Positions 45,952 to 56,020 of a stretch of 64,000 nucleotides of DNA are shown in pieces (the first letter of the stretch is position 1; every line of letters begins with the position of its first letter). Below the pieces are notes generated by a model, which was not told the DNA's origin, did not search any database, and worked only from the letters and a program-made list of their open reading frames with translations. The stretch is from Muribaculaceae bacterium. Lineage in GTDB: Bacteria; Bacteroidota; Bacteroidia; Bacteroidales; Muribaculaceae. The stretch is from positions 62,001 through 126,000 of the forward strand of contig VSPN01000001.1 in NCBI GenBank assembly GCA_009775355.1, read 5' to 3'. A program made the position numbers and the translations under genes.

Positions 45952-48573
45952 TCATTTTGTAAGAGCAGCGAGCGAAGCCCTAATTGTGGCAAGTTTCTCT
46001 TCGGCGTCAGCCTTTTTCTTCCGCTCTACGGCCACGACAGCCTCCGGGGCGTTGGCCACGAATTTCTCGTTTGAAAGTTTCTTCTCGACACCCGCGAGGA
46101 ATCGCGTATAGTATTCGAGATCCTTGTTGAGCTTGGCCACCTCTTCCTCTACATTGACTTTGTCGGCGAGAGGAATCGAGTACTCAGCCTTGCCGACTAT
46201 AAATGCCGCCGCCGCAGGGTTTTTATCCTCTACTACCACGATGGAACTTATATTGCCCATCTTGACAATGACCGGATCGAGTCTGCTGTCGTGACGCGAC
46301 TGCACGTCAAGTTCAAGCGCGTCGCGCTGTGGAATCTGCTTCTGTTTGCGCACCGTGCGGATACCGGCCACAACCTCCTTGAGATGCTCGAAATCTGAAA
46401 TCAGCCGGGCATCGGCATCCCTGGGCTCAGGCAACTGTGCATACATCACGCTCTCCCCCTTCTTACGCTCGGCAAGATGCTGCCAGAGTTCTTCAGTAAT
46501 GAAGGGCATGAAAGGATGGAGAAGGCGCAGAAGCATGTCGAAGAACCGTATAGTCTCATTATAAGTAGTCTTGTCGACAGGCTGGCCGTATGCAGGCTTG
46601 ACAACCTCAAGATACCACGACGAGAACTCGTCCCAGAAAAGGCGGTAGAGAGCCATGAGTGCTTCCGAGATACGGAACTTGCCCATGAGATCGGCCATTT
46701 CGGCCATTGTCGCGTTGAGGCGGGCGTCAAACCATTCTACAGCCAGACGGGAACTTTCAGGCTGAGCGTCGTCTGCCACCTCCCATCCTTTGATCAGACG
46801 GAAGGAATTCCATATCTTGTTGCAGAAATTACGCCCCTGTTCGCAGAGCGAGTCATCATACATTATGTCATGTCCGGCCGGTGCGGCAAGCATTATACCC
46901 ATGCGCACACCGTCGGCTCCGAACTTCTCGATAAGATCGAGCGGATCGGGCGAGTTGCCGAGAGACTTAGACATCTTGCGACCGATCTTGTCGCGGACTA
47001 TGCCGGTGAAATAGACATTTCCGAACGGCTTGTCGCCGACAAACTCATATCCGGCCATGATCATGCGCGCCACCCAAAAGAATATGATATCGGGACCGGT
47101 CACGAGATCTGATGTCGGATAATAATATCTGAACTCCTCGTTGCCAGGATCAAGAATGCCGTTGAAAAGCGATATCGGCCAGAGCCATGAGGAGAACCAG
47201 GTGTCGAGACAGTCCGGATCGCGCTGCAGATCATCGAGAGTGAGAGCCTGGTCTCCGGTTTTCTCGATTGCCTTGACAAGAGCCTCTTCGTCAGATTCGG
47301 CTACGACATAGCCGCCTCCTGGCAGATGATAGGCCGGAATGCGGTGCCCCCACCACAGCTGGCGCGAGATACACCAGTCCTTGATGTTAGACATCCAGTG
47401 ACGGTAGGTATTCTTGAATTTAGCGGGCACAAAAGCTATGTCATCATCCTCTACAGCCTTGAGCGCCGGCTTTGCGAGCGATTCCATCTTAACGAACCAC
47501 TGCATCGACAGCTTCGGCTCGATCACTGCATCAGTACGCTCGGAATGTCCGACCTTGTTGACATAGTCCTCGACCTTCTCCACAAGTCCGGCGGCCTCGA
47601 GATCTTCCATTATCTTTCGGCGCACTTCGAAACGATCCATGCCGATGTACATGCCACCGGCCTCCGAGATCGTACCGTTGTCATTGAAAATATCGATCGA
47701 CGGCAGATCATACTTGTCGCCGAGCATGTAGTCATTGACATCGTGGGCGGGAGTCACTTTCAGACATCCGGTACCGAACTCCATCTCCACATAGCTGTCC
47801 ATGATTATCGGCACCGCACGACCCACAAGGGGCACTATCACTTTCTTCCCTTTGAGCCACGTGTAACGCTCGTCATCAGGATTGACACAGACAGCAGTAT
47901 CACCGAGAATCGTCTCCGGACGCGTTGTTGCGACAACTATATACCGGTCGTCACCCTCCACTTTATAGCGGAGATGATAGAGCTTGCTCTGCTCCTCCTT
48001 GTAGATCACCTCCTCGTCGGAAAGCGCTGTCAGGGCCTGAGGATCCCAGTTGACCATGCGCACACCCCGGTAGATCAATCCTTTATCATAAAGATCGCAG
48101 AAAACACGGATCACGCTTTTCGACCGAGTCTCGTCCATGGTGAACGCAGTGCGCGCCCAATCGCACGACGCTCCGAGCTTGCGGAGCTGCTTGAGAATTA
48201 TACCGCCGTACTTGTCGGTCCAGTCCCACGCATGACGCAGGAAGTCCTCGCGCGACAGCGAGTGCTTCTCGATGCCTTCGGCAGCGAGTTTGGCCACGAC
48301 CTTGGCCTCGGTAGAGATCGCGGCATGATCGGTTCCGGGCACCCAGCATGCGTTCTTGCCAGTCATACGCGCTCTGCGCACAAGTATGTCCTGAATAGTA
48401 TTGTTGAGCATATGCCCCATGTGCAGCACACCTGTCACATTGGGAGGAGGAATCACTATCGTGTAGGGTTCCCTGTCGTCGGGAACTGAGTGGAACAGAT
48501 CATGCTCCATCCAGTACGCGTACCATTTGTCCTCTACATCCAGAGGATTGTATTTGGTTGCCAGTTCGTTCAT
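45952..48573 (-). CDS. valS: valyl-tRNA synthetase
   Basis: An 873-residue class I synthetase. The HIGH-like signature HMGH is at 51-54 (PNVTGVLHMGHMLN), and KMSKS is at 533-537 (GRKMSKSLGN). The editing domain contains TTRPETILGDTAV. The anticodon-binding domain and a C-terminal coiled coil (EEEVAKLNKDLEYY onward) complete it. The length is standard for bacteria. It is transcribed divergently from ald. Confidence 0.99.
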   Translation of the reverse strand: MNELATKYNPLDVEDKWYAYWMEHDLFHSVPDDREPYTIVIPPPNVTGVLHMGHMLNNTIQDILVRRARMTGKNACWVPGTDHAAISTEAKVVAKLAAEGIEKHSLSREDFLRHAWDWTDKYGGIILKQLRKLGASCDWARTAFTMDETRSKSVIRVFCDLYDKGLIYRGVRMVNWDPQALTALSDEEVIYKEEQSKLYHLRYKVEGDDRYIVVATTRPETILGDTAVCVNPDDERYTWLKGKKVIVPLVGRAVPIIMDSYVEMEFGTGCLKVTPAHDVNDYMLGDKYDLPSIDIFNDNGTISEAGGMYIGMDRFEVRRKIMEDLEAAGLVEKVEDYVNKVGHSERTDAVIEPKLSMQWFVKMESLAKPALKAVEDDDIAFVPAKFKNTYRHWMSNIKDWCISRQLWWGHRIPAYHLPGGGYVVAESDEEALVKAIEKTGDQALTLDDLQRDPDCLDTWFSSWLWPISLFNGILDPGNEEFRYYYPTSDLVTGPDIIFFWVARMIMAGYEFVGDKPFGNVYFTGIVRDKIGRKMSKSLGNSPDPLDLIEKFGADGVRMGIMLAAPAGHDIMYDDSLCEQGRNFCNKIWNSFRLIKGWEVADDAQPESSRLAVEWFDARLNATMAEMADLMGKFRISEALMALYRLFWDEFSSWYLEVVKPAYGQPVDKTTYNETIRFFDMLLRLLHPFMPFITEELWQHLAERKKGESVMYAQLPEPRDADARLISDFEHLKEVVAGIRTVRKQKQIPQRDALELDVQSRHDSRLDPVIVKMGNISSIVVVEDKNPAAAAFIVGKAEYSIPLADKVNVEEEVAKLNKDLEYYTRFLAGVEKKLSNEKFVANAPEAVVAVERKKKADAEEKLATIRASLAALTK

Positions 48574-48599
48574 TATTATGAAGATTGATAATTTGACTG

Positions 48600-48607
48600 C
48601 AAAAATA
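48600..48607 (-). promoter_or_regulatory. -7 box for valS
   Basis: TATTTTTG on the minus strand matches TAnnTTTG and lies 27 bases before the valS start. A TTTG partner is not visible at the usual distance. Confidence 0.5.
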
Positions 48608-48705
48608 GCAAAAAAAAACCATATGACATAGAAAACAGACAGGTGGCATTCTTTGCCCGGGTGACATTTTTTGCATTTTTATGTTGAAAAACATATTGGT
48701 ATCCG

Positions 48706-48736
48706 TTTGCGGATCCGCACTAATGTTGTAAATTTG
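48706..48736 (+). promoter_or_regulatory. promoter of the alanine dehydrogenase gene
   Basis: TTTG (48706-48709), a 19-base spacer and TAAATTTG (48729-48736) match the consensus. Start predicted near 48743, which gives a leader of about 77 nt before the ATG at 48820. Confidence 0.8.
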
Positions 48737-48819
48737 GCGCGAAAACCGACAACAAAGTCCTCCGAGACACCGGAAGCGGCTTTCCACATCGAACCAATCA
48801 AAATCTAATACATCACATT

Positions 48820-49929
48820 ATGAAAATCGGAATTCCAAAAGAGATCAAGAACAACGAAAACCGCGTCGGCGCCACACCCGCAGGCGTCAAGGAACTTGTA
48901 GCCCACGGCCACACACTCTTCGTGCAGCACACTGCCGGCGAAGGAAGCGGTTTTTCTGACAATGAATACGCCGCCGCAGGCGCGACAATTCTTCCCACTA
49001 TAGAAGATGTATACGCTACTGCCGACATGATCATCAAAGTCAAGGAACCGATTGCCCCTGAATACAAACTTATCCGCAAGGGACAGCTCCTTTTCACATA
49101 CTTCCACTTCGCATCTGACCGTGCTCTCACCGAAGCCATGGTCGAGAGCGGAGCCACATGTATAGCATACGAGACTGTGACCGACCGCGACAACCGTCTT
49201 CCTCTCCTTATCCCCATGAGTGAGGTGGCAGGCCGCATGTCGATTCAGGAAGGTGCTCGCTTCCTCGAGAAACCGCAGGGTGGACGCGGAGTCCTCATGG
49301 GCGGAGTTCCCGGTGTCAAGCCGGCGAAAGTGCTGGTTCTCGGTGCCGGAGTAGTAGGCCGTAACGCCGCACTGATGGCCGCCGGTCTCGGTGCCGATGT
49401 GACCATCACCGACGTCAACCTCAATGTGCTCCGCCACTGTGCTGAAGTTATGCCAAAGAACGTCAAGACCCTCTATTCGTCACGCCACAACATCGAGCAG
49501 GAGCTTCCGACCACCGACCTCGTTGTAGGCTCGGTGCTTGTGCCCGGCGCAAAAGCACCGCACCTCGTCACAGCCGACATGGTCAAGATGATGCGTCCAG
49601 GCTCGGTTATGGTCGATGTCGCTGTCGATCAGGGCGGATGCTTCGAGACAACACATCCCACCACGCACTCCGAACCCACATATGTGGTTGACGGAGTTGT
49701 GCAGTATGCTGTAGCCAACATCCCGGGTGCCGTGCCTTACACCTCGACACTCGCTCTGACCAACGCTACAATGCCTTACGCACTTCGCCTCGCCGACCTC
49801 GGATGGGTTGAGGCATGCAAGCGCGACGCAGGTCTGGCCAACGGTGTGAACGTCGTAGACGGCAAGATCACATTCAAGGCAGTTGCCGACGCATTCGGTC
49901 TCGAATACACTCCCCTCGAACTGAACTAA
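48820..49929 (+). CDS. ald: alanine dehydrogenase
   Basis: A 369-residue NAD-dependent enzyme interconverting L-alanine and pyruvate plus ammonia. N-terminal features are MKIGIPKEIKNNENRVGATP and the substrate-pocket region IIKVKEPIAPEY. The NAD fold has VLVLGAGVVGRNAALMA and the acidic residue of VTITDVN. The catalytic His region reads QLLFTYFHFASD. Length agrees with the family. The gene has its own promoter and terminator, so it is a single-gene unit. Ammonium assimilation or alanine catabolism both fit. Confidence 0.97.
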   Translation: MKIGIPKEIKNNENRVGATPAGVKELVAHGHTLFVQHTAGEGSGFSDNEYAAAGATILPTIEDVYATADMIIKVKEPIAPEYKLIRKGQLLFTYFHFASDRALTEAMVESGATCIAYETVTDRDNRLPLLIPMSEVAGRMSIQEGARFLEKPQGGRGVLMGGVPGVKPAKVLVLGAGVVGRNAALMAAGLGADVTITDVNLNVLRHCAEVMPKNVKTLYSSRHNIEQELPTTDLVVGSVLVPGAKAPHLVTADMVKMMRPGSVMVDVAVDQGGCFETTHPTTHSEPTYVVDGVVQYAVANIPGAVPYTSTLALTNATMPYALRLADLGWVEACKRDAGLANGVNVVDGKITFKAVADAFGLEYTPLELN

Positions 49930-49956
49930 AATCCACTAACTTCCATTTACACTATT

Positions 49957-49996
49957 AATGGCTTCCGTGTCGGCGACACGGAAGCCATTTGTCTTT
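49957..49996 (+). terminator. terminator of ald
   Basis: A 14-bp perfect stem (AATGGCTTCCGTGT and its complement, 49957-49970 with 49976-49989) around a 5-base loop, followed by TGTCTTT. It lies 28 bases after the stop of ald and may also serve the converging LRR gene. Confidence 0.8.
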
Positions 49997-50034
49997 AGAA
50001 CGAGACTCGACTCTCAGTAGCCCGATTGTCTCGT

Positions 50035-52203
50035 TCAACGTATGCGCACCTTACAGCCGTCTACCATATAGACACCAGGAGAGAGCCTGCGAATTTCATC
50101 GGCAGTCATGCCTTTTCCCACAAGAATACCTGACACGGTAAACACGTTGTGGGGATTGTACTCATCAATAGCCCCAACAGAGGCATAACTTCCGTTAATC
50201 ATCGCAAAACGACACCAACCGTCAGTAATATGATAAGTCTCCTCGTAACCTTCGGGGACATCGAGCATGGCGTTTTTATACACATAATCGATAAAAGCGG
50301 TTTCATCAAGAGCGGGAGGCGCTTCTCCACCGCAAATCACATCGGTTATGCGAACGCTTCCGGAGAAGGCCTTTCCGGATATGGCTTCCACCTCGGGAGC
50401 GAAGTATATTTTCTTGAGCATCTGCGCCTGATCGAAACCGGCGACAGTGCGGCATCCGCCACTGAAGCCGATGGTTTCCAGTCCTGACTGAAGGAACCAG
50501 CTGCCATGCACCTGACGGCCAAGCATGAGGTTCTTTATTGGCGATCCGCCGAACACCCCCATGCCGCTCAGAGAGAGCGAGACGTCACTGTCGGCAAGTA
50601 TGAAATTCTCAATCGCCTCCATGCCACCGAAAGCATTGGTATCGATAAATGTCACATCCTTGCCTACGGTCACATCAGTCATCTCCTTGCAGTCCAGAAA
50701 CGCACACCACTGTATCTGCTCCAGTCCGTCGGGAATCGTGACATCACGAAGTCTCGTGCCGGCAAACGACCAGCCACCAAGATATTCAAGGCCCTCGGTC
50801 AGATTGACCGATGTGATCGGACAGCCGTTGAAAGCGTTGTCACCGATATATCTCACTCCGTCGGGCAAAATGATATCCGAGAGGTTCGGACAGTAACTGA
50901 ACGCATCAGCGCCGATATAATCTATAGTAGAAGGCATGGCCACAGATACAAGAGCCTCACATTGCTGGAACGCCTTGTCCTCTATACACTCCACCCCTTT
51001 GCCGAGAACGACTTTCTCAAGAGCCGACCTCTGCATCCAGTTTTTAGCCGTACGACAGCCGCCGGCCAGAGTAAGCTCCCTGATAGATCCGTATCCAAAA
51101 TACGACATATCGCCGGTCCACTCCCTGCCGTTGTACACTATTTCGGGATCGGTCGATGACAATACATTCTCGCCGAATTCAAGATTCTCACCACCGTCGG
51201 CGAAAGTCAGACTCCTGAGACCGTAAAGCGAGGTCAGCGCGCCCTTCTCGATAAGTGTCACTGTTGAAGGTATCGTCAGTTCAACAAGCTGGTCACAGAG
51301 GGTAATCGCCCCCTCTCCTATCGTCTTCAGCCCCTCATGAAGAGCAACTCTCTGAAGCGCGTAGCAACACCAGTTAAGTCCGTCAAGACGGGTGCACCCT
51401 CCGCCGGTGGCAGCTTCTTCGAGTGCGAAACAGTCGAAAGATAGTGCGCGCGAAAGATCGCGACCTATATACAGACTTCTGACAGGGACCATATAGAAAG
51501 GATCACCATCCAACTCAAGCGGAATATCGGAATCCTCGATCACGAGTTCATCCATGGTGATATAGTTATTGTAAGCGAACGCATCGCTCCCGAGATATTC
51601 CACAGACGGCGGCACCGACAGACGACTTAGAGAAGCGAACTGGAACGCACCGGCACCGATGCGTTTCAGAGAAGCCGGAAGCGTCACGTCTGCCAGACTC
51701 CAGCAATTGGCAAATAAATTGTCGGGAATGACCTTCACCCCTTCACCAACGACAACCTCTACAAGATTTCCGTTTCCCTGAAACGCCCCGCATCCGAGAG
51801 TCTCGACCGAGCCGGGTATAGTAACTGAAACCAGACCGGCAGAATCGAAAGCGTAGTCGGAAATCGTCCTGACAGATTCAGGAATAGCGACATATGTCAT
51901 GTTATAGCAACCCCCGAAAGCCTGCTCCCCGATAAAAGTCACGGTATTAGGAATCACCACTGATGACACCGCCGACCTGTTGAACGCCCCGTCTCCGATG
52001 CCGGATACGGTATAAGGCACCCCATCGAACAGAACCGACTCCGGAATGACAATATCTCCCTCGACATCACTATTGTAACCGACACAGACAACGCCATCCT
52101 CCAACAGGTAATTCAGCCCTTTATACGGGAATTCCTGCGCATAAGAAAAAGCAGGCAAAAGCACTGCAGCCGCAAGAGTCAACAGATAATGAAACCTTTT
52201 CAT
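50035..52203 (-). CDS. BspA-like leucine-rich-repeat surface protein
   Basis: A 722-residue exported protein with a signal peptide (MKRFHYLLTLAAAVLLPAFSYA, cleavage after about residue 22). It has many BspA/LRR_5 repeats with patterns such as IxxxAFxxCxxLxxVxIPxSV, spread over about residues 45-640. The last 40 residues (FTVSGILVGKGMT, then LSPGVYMVDGCKVRI) resemble a type IX secretion sorting domain only weakly. BspA-like proteins bind host or bacterial surfaces in other Bacteroidetes. The exact ligand is unknown. The gene has no close same-strand neighbour. Confidence 0.92.
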   Translation of the reverse strand: MKRFHYLLTLAAAVLLPAFSYAQEFPYKGLNYLLEDGVVCVGYNSDVEGDIVIPESVLFDGVPYTVSGIGDGAFNRSAVSSVVIPNTVTFIGEQAFGGCYNMTYVAIPESVRTISDYAFDSAGLVSVTIPGSVETLGCGAFQGNGNLVEVVVGEGVKVIPDNLFANCWSLADVTLPASLKRIGAGAFQFASLSRLSVPPSVEYLGSDAFAYNNYITMDELVIEDSDIPLELDGDPFYMVPVRSLYIGRDLSRALSFDCFALEEAATGGGCTRLDGLNWCCYALQRVALHEGLKTIGEGAITLCDQLVELTIPSTVTLIEKGALTSLYGLRSLTFADGGENLEFGENVLSSTDPEIVYNGREWTGDMSYFGYGSIRELTLAGGCRTAKNWMQRSALEKVVLGKGVECIEDKAFQQCEALVSVAMPSTIDYIGADAFSYCPNLSDIILPDGVRYIGDNAFNGCPITSVNLTEGLEYLGGWSFAGTRLRDVTIPDGLEQIQWCAFLDCKEMTDVTVGKDVTFIDTNAFGGMEAIENFILADSDVSLSLSGMGVFGGSPIKNLMLGRQVHGSWFLQSGLETIGFSGGCRTVAGFDQAQMLKKIYFAPEVEAISGKAFSGSVRITDVICGGEAPPALDETAFIDYVYKNAMLDVPEGYEETYHITDGWCRFAMINGSYASVGAIDEYNPHNVFTVSGILVGKGMTADEIRRLSPGVYMVDGCKVRIR

Positions 52204-52293
52204 AGCATGAAATGTTAGTCAAACTGGGATAAAATTAATAAAAATTCTCGAATAACCGAGATCTGATTGCACAAAATGCCTATAATAATCAGA

Positions 52294-52325
52294 TTTCAGC
52301 ACATATTCACTAAAATATGCTGAAA
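52294..52325. promoter_or_regulatory. palindromic site between the LRR gene and trpS
   Basis: An imperfect palindrome, TTTCAGCACATATT with AATATGCTGAAA (two extra bases on one arm), sits in the divergent intergenic region. A second pair of arms (ATCTGATT/AATCAGAT) surrounds part of it. It could be an operator for either gene. On the plus side, a TACTTTG near 52350 resembles a -7 box for trpS. Confidence 0.4.
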
Positions 52326-52443
52326 ACTGCGGATTTTTTATTAATTTTGTACTTTGACCGTGCACGCCGCACATCCTTTTCACAACTGACTGTGGAGTCT
52401 GGCCGCACGGTGACACGTTCCACCCAGCAATGCACTCATCGAC

Positions 52444-53565
52444 ATGAACGAAAACACCACACCCCGCGCCGCACGCGGACGCGACGGCAAAAAGATAGTA
52501 CTCAGCGGAATACGCGCCACCGGAAACCTTCACCTCGGCAACTACTATGGCGCACTCAGCAAATTCGTCAGGATGCAGGATGACTATGACTGCCGCTACT
52601 TCGTGGCCGATCTTCACGCACTGACCACGCATCCGGATCCCAAGATGCTGCATGAGAATGTGAAACAGATTCTCGCCGAATATCTCGCAGCCGGTCTCGA
52701 CCCTGACAAAAACACGATATACGTACAGAGCGACGTGCCGGAGATAGCCGAGATGTATCTGCTCATGAACATGCATGTGGGTATCGGCGAGCTGATGCGC
52801 ACCGCCTCGTTCAAAGACAAAGCCCGCAAGGCTCTCGGCATTTCCTCTCCCGCCGCCGGCGAGGGAGAGAGCGCAGACGACGACGAGGGGATCGAGAAGC
52901 AGATAATCGGCAACCAGACCAACCAGCGTGTCAACGCCGGACTCCTGACTTATCCCACGCTCATGGCTGTCGACATCCTCATACACCATGCTGACCTCGT
53001 GCCTGTAGGAAAAGACCAGGAACAGCACCTTGAGCTGACCCGTCGTTTCGCACGCCGTTTCAACTCATTCTACAAGACACCCTATTTCGGGGAACCCGTG
53101 AACTTCAACTTCGGACCACAGTCAGTAAAGGTTCCCGGGCTCGACGGTTCCGGCAAGATGGGCAAGAGCGAGGGAAACTGCATCTATCTGATCGACGACG
53201 AAAAGACACTCCGCAAGAAAGTGATGAGAGCCGTCACCGACGAAGGTCCGAAAGAACCGGGTCAGGAAGTCACAGAGCCGATACGCAATCTGTTCACTCT
53301 CATGGAACTCGTATCAGAGCCCTCGACACTGCAGCACTTCAAGGACGCATATGCCGACTGCTCCATACGCTACGGCGATCTTAAAAAGCAGCTTGCCGAA
53401 GACATACTCAAGGTCACACTCCCGATCAGGGAACGCATATTCGACATCCGCGACAACGACGAATATCTGTCGCGCGTTGTGCGTCAGGGTGCCGAACGCG
53501 CCCGTGAAGCGGCTTCCGCCACACTCGCCGACGTGCGCCGCATAATGGGCATCCGCAGGTTCTAA
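52444..53565 (+). CDS. trpS: tryptophanyl-tRNA synthetase
   Basis: A 373-residue class I synthetase. The HIGH-like signature reads HLGN (30-33) in ATGNLHLGNYYGAL and the KMSKS loop reads KMGKS (238-242) in GSGKMGKSEGN. It is about 40 residues longer than the B. subtilis enzyme, with an acidic insert (EGESADDDEG) near residues 140-155. The stop codon overlaps the start of the next gene (TAATG), so the two are coupled. Confidence 0.97.
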   Translation: MNENTTPRAARGRDGKKIVLSGIRATGNLHLGNYYGALSKFVRMQDDYDCRYFVADLHALTTHPDPKMLHENVKQILAEYLAAGLDPDKNTIYVQSDVPEIAEMYLLMNMHVGIGELMRTASFKDKARKALGISSPAAGEGESADDDEGIEKQIIGNQTNQRVNAGLLTYPTLMAVDILIHHADLVPVGKDQEQHLELTRRFARRFNSFYKTPYFGEPVNFNFGPQSVKVPGLDGSGKMGKSEGNCIYLIDDEKTLRKKVMRAVTDEGPKEPGQEVTEPIRNLFTLMELVSEPSTLQHFKDAYADCSIRYGDLKKQLAEDILKVTLPIRERIFDIRDNDEYLSRVVRQGAERAREAASATLADVRRIMGIRRF

Positions 53566-54794
53566 TGGTTCTGAACTGGATCTGGATAGCGTTTCTTGTC
53601 ATCGCATTCCTGATGGCCGTCGGGCGCACTCTCATCGACGGCGACTTTCAGGTGTGGAGCGATGTCATGAACGCATCGTTCGATCAGGCTGCCTTCGCAT
53701 TCGAGATCTCGATCGGACTGACCGGAGTGCTGACCCTCTGGCTCGGGATCATGAAAATCGGGGAAAAGGGAGGAATGATCGAGTTTTTCGGCCGTCTGAT
53801 CAGCCCATTTTTTTCACGTCTTTTTCCCGGCATTCCGAAAGGGCACCCGGCCATGGGGGCGATATTCATGAACATCTCTGCCAACATGCTCGGGCTTGAC
53901 AACGCCGCAACCCCGATGGGACTCCGCGCCATGCAGGAAATGCAGAAGCTCAATCCGGAAAAAGACACCGCGACCGACGCGATGATCATGTTTCTTGTGC
54001 TCAACAGTTCGGGACTCTGCCTTGTGCCGATCAGCATCATGATGTACAGGGCGCAAGGCGGGGCCGCGAATCCGACCGACATATTCATACCCATACTGAT
54101 AGCCACAGCCGTCGCCACACTTGTCGGACTCGGCGCGCTCTGCCTCCGGCAGCGCATCCGCATGGACAAGGTTATATGGAGCTGGCTTGCTGGCATAGCC
54201 GCGTTTGTTGTAGCGGTGACATGGTTCTTCTCGCGTCTTCCAGCCGACAAGGTGCAGGTCTACAGCACATTCGCAGCCAACGTCATACTCTTCTGCGTGA
54301 TCATCGCCTTCATCGCGGCCGGAGTCAGGAAACATCTGCGCGTCTACGATGTTTTTATAGAAGGAGCTAAAGAGGGATTCCGGACAGCGGTCATGATCAT
54401 ACCATATCTTGTCGCCATACTTGTTGCCATAGGTATGTTCCGCGCCTCGGGAGCCCTCGACATATTCACGACGTGGGTGGAACGCCTTGTCAGCGGACTC
54501 GGCTTCGACTCCCAGTGGGTTGGCGCACTCCCTACAATGCTGATGAAACCGCTGAGCGGAAGCGGCAGCTGCGCCATGATGCTTGATGTCATGAAAGCCA
54601 ACGGACCTGATGCATTTGTCAGCAAACTTGCGGCAGCTGTGCGGGGATCGACCGACACAACATTCTATATCCTTGCCGTATACTTCGGATCGGTCGGGGT
54701 GTCAAAAACCCGCTATGCAGCGGGATACGCGCTTCTGGCCGACATAACGGGAGCGATCGCCGCCACACTCGTGGCATATTATTTTTTCATATAA
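53565..54794 (+). CDS. fused SpmA-SpmB (spore maturation/nucleoside-recognition) membrane protein
   Basis: A 409-residue membrane protein in which both halves of the SpmA/SpmB pair are joined. The N-terminal part has SpmA features (GKMGGMIEFFGRL-like KIGEKGGMIEFFGRL, NISANMLGLDNAATPMGLRAM), and the C-terminal part has SpmB features (MFRASGALDIFTTW, TMLMKPLSGSGSCAM, STDTTFYILAVYFGSVGV). The two proteins are separate in Bacillus, where they help spore core dehydration. This organism is not expected to sporulate, and fused forms occur in Bacteroidetes, so the real role is probably solute transport. Translation is coupled to trpS by a one-base stop/start overlap. Confidence 0.93.
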   Translation: MVLNWIWIAFLVIAFLMAVGRTLIDGDFQVWSDVMNASFDQAAFAFEISIGLTGVLTLWLGIMKIGEKGGMIEFFGRLISPFFSRLFPGIPKGHPAMGAIFMNISANMLGLDNAATPMGLRAMQEMQKLNPEKDTATDAMIMFLVLNSSGLCLVPISIMMYRAQGGAANPTDIFIPILIATAVATLVGLGALCLRQRIRMDKVIWSWLAGIAAFVVAVTWFFSRLPADKVQVYSTFAANVILFCVIIAFIAAGVRKHLRVYDVFIEGAKEGFRTAVMIIPYLVAILVAIGMFRASGALDIFTTWVERLVSGLGFDSQWVGALPTMLMKPLSGSGSCAMMLDVMKANGPDAFVSKLAAAVRGSTDTTFYILAVYFGSVGVSKTRYAAGYALLADITGAIAATLVAYYFFI

Positions 54795-54808
54795 GTAATC
54801 GAGAACCA

Positions 54809-56017
54809 ATGAAATCAATCAGGGAACTCTACAGGATCGGCACCGGGCCGTCGTCATCGCACACCATGGGTCCGCGCAAGGCGGCCGAGATGTTTCTTGC
54901 CGGCCATGCCGGTGCCAAAGGCTTTGAGGTGACTCTCTACGGCAGTCTGGCCGCCACCGGCAAGGGACACATGACCGACGAGGCTATAATCGACGTGCTT
55001 TCGCATGCAAACGTGCCGGTCAACATTGTGTGGAGACCGGATGTATTTCTCCCCTATCACCCCAACGGCATGAAATTCGCCGCTCTCAATTCCGCCGGAT
55101 TTCCCGAAGATGAATGGACTGTATATTCAGTCGGCGGAGGCGCTCTCGAATATGAAGGCATGCACCGCGAGGGAAGCGGAGAGATCTACACAATGAACTC
55201 CATGACCGAGATCAAGAATTACTGCGAACGCACCGGACACTGCTACTGGGAATATGTGGAGCACTGTGAGGGCGAGGGCATATATGATTTCCTTCGCGAG
55301 GTGTGGGAAGCGATGAAAGCATCGGTCGAACGGGGCATCAACAGAGAGGGGAGACTTCCCGGCCCGCTGAATCTTAAAAGAAAAGCTCTGACGTACTATG
55401 TCAAGGCGGGAGGCTATCGCGACAATCTGAAGAGCCGAGGTCTGGTGTTCGCTTATGCTCTGGCAGTGAGCGAGGAGAACGCATCGGGCGGCGTGATAGT
55501 CACCGCCCCGACATGCGGTTCAAGCGGCGTCGTGCCCGGAGTGCTCTATCATCTATGGAAAAGCCGCAACTTCTCTGAAGACCAGATGCTTCACGCCCTC
55601 GCCACGGCAGGTCTCTTCGGAAACATCGTCAAGCACAACGCCAGCATCTCGGGAGCGGATGTGGGATGTCAGGGAGAGGTCGGCGTGGCATGCGCCATGG
55701 CTGCCGCCGCTGCAAGCCAGTTGTTCGGCGGGAGTCCTGCCCAGATTGAATATGCCGCCGAGATGGGACTTGAGCACCATTTAGGCATGACCTGCGACCC
55801 GGTGTGCGGACTGGTTCAGATACCCTGCATAGAGCGCAACGCTTATGCCGCCGCCCGCGCTCTCGACGCCAACATATACTCCAGCTTTACCGACGGCGTG
55901 CACCGTGTAAGCTTCGACAAGCTTGTCAAAGTGATGAAAGAGACGGGGCACGACCTCCCCTCGCTCTACAAGGAAACCGGCACAGGCGGTCTGGCCAAAG
56001 ACTACGAGCAGATGTGA
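54809..56017 (+). CDS. sdaA: L-serine ammonia-lyase (iron-sulfur dependent)
   Basis: A 402-residue single-chain enzyme that deaminates L-serine to pyruvate. The N-terminal beta domain begins IGTGPSSSHTMGP. The alpha domain holds Fe-S cysteines and Ser-binding loops: TAPTCGSSGVVPGVL, GCQGEVGVACAMAAAA and CDPVCGLVQIPCIERNA. It is 14 bases after the SpmA-SpmB gene and probably in the same operon. Its product pyruvate links loosely to the alanine dehydrogenase upstream, but there is no direct evidence of cooperation. Confidence 0.97.
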   Translation: MKSIRELYRIGTGPSSSHTMGPRKAAEMFLAGHAGAKGFEVTLYGSLAATGKGHMTDEAIIDVLSHANVPVNIVWRPDVFLPYHPNGMKFAALNSAGFPEDEWTVYSVGGGALEYEGMHREGSGEIYTMNSMTEIKNYCERTGHCYWEYVEHCEGEGIYDFLREVWEAMKASVERGINREGRLPGPLNLKRKALTYYVKAGGYRDNLKSRGLVFAYALAVSEENASGGVIVTAPTCGSSGVVPGVLYHLWKSRNFSEDQMLHALATAGLFGNIVKHNASISGADVGCQGEVGVACAMAAAAASQLFGGSPAQIEYAAEMGLEHHLGMTCDPVCGLVQIPCIERNAYAAARALDANIYSSFTDGVHRVSFDKLVKVMKETGHDLPSLYKETGTGGLAKDYEQM

Positions 56018-56020
56018 CAT

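Noticed and set aside
47326..48489. 387-codon frame opposite valS
   Set aside because: Antisense shadow of the synthetase; no recognisable domain.
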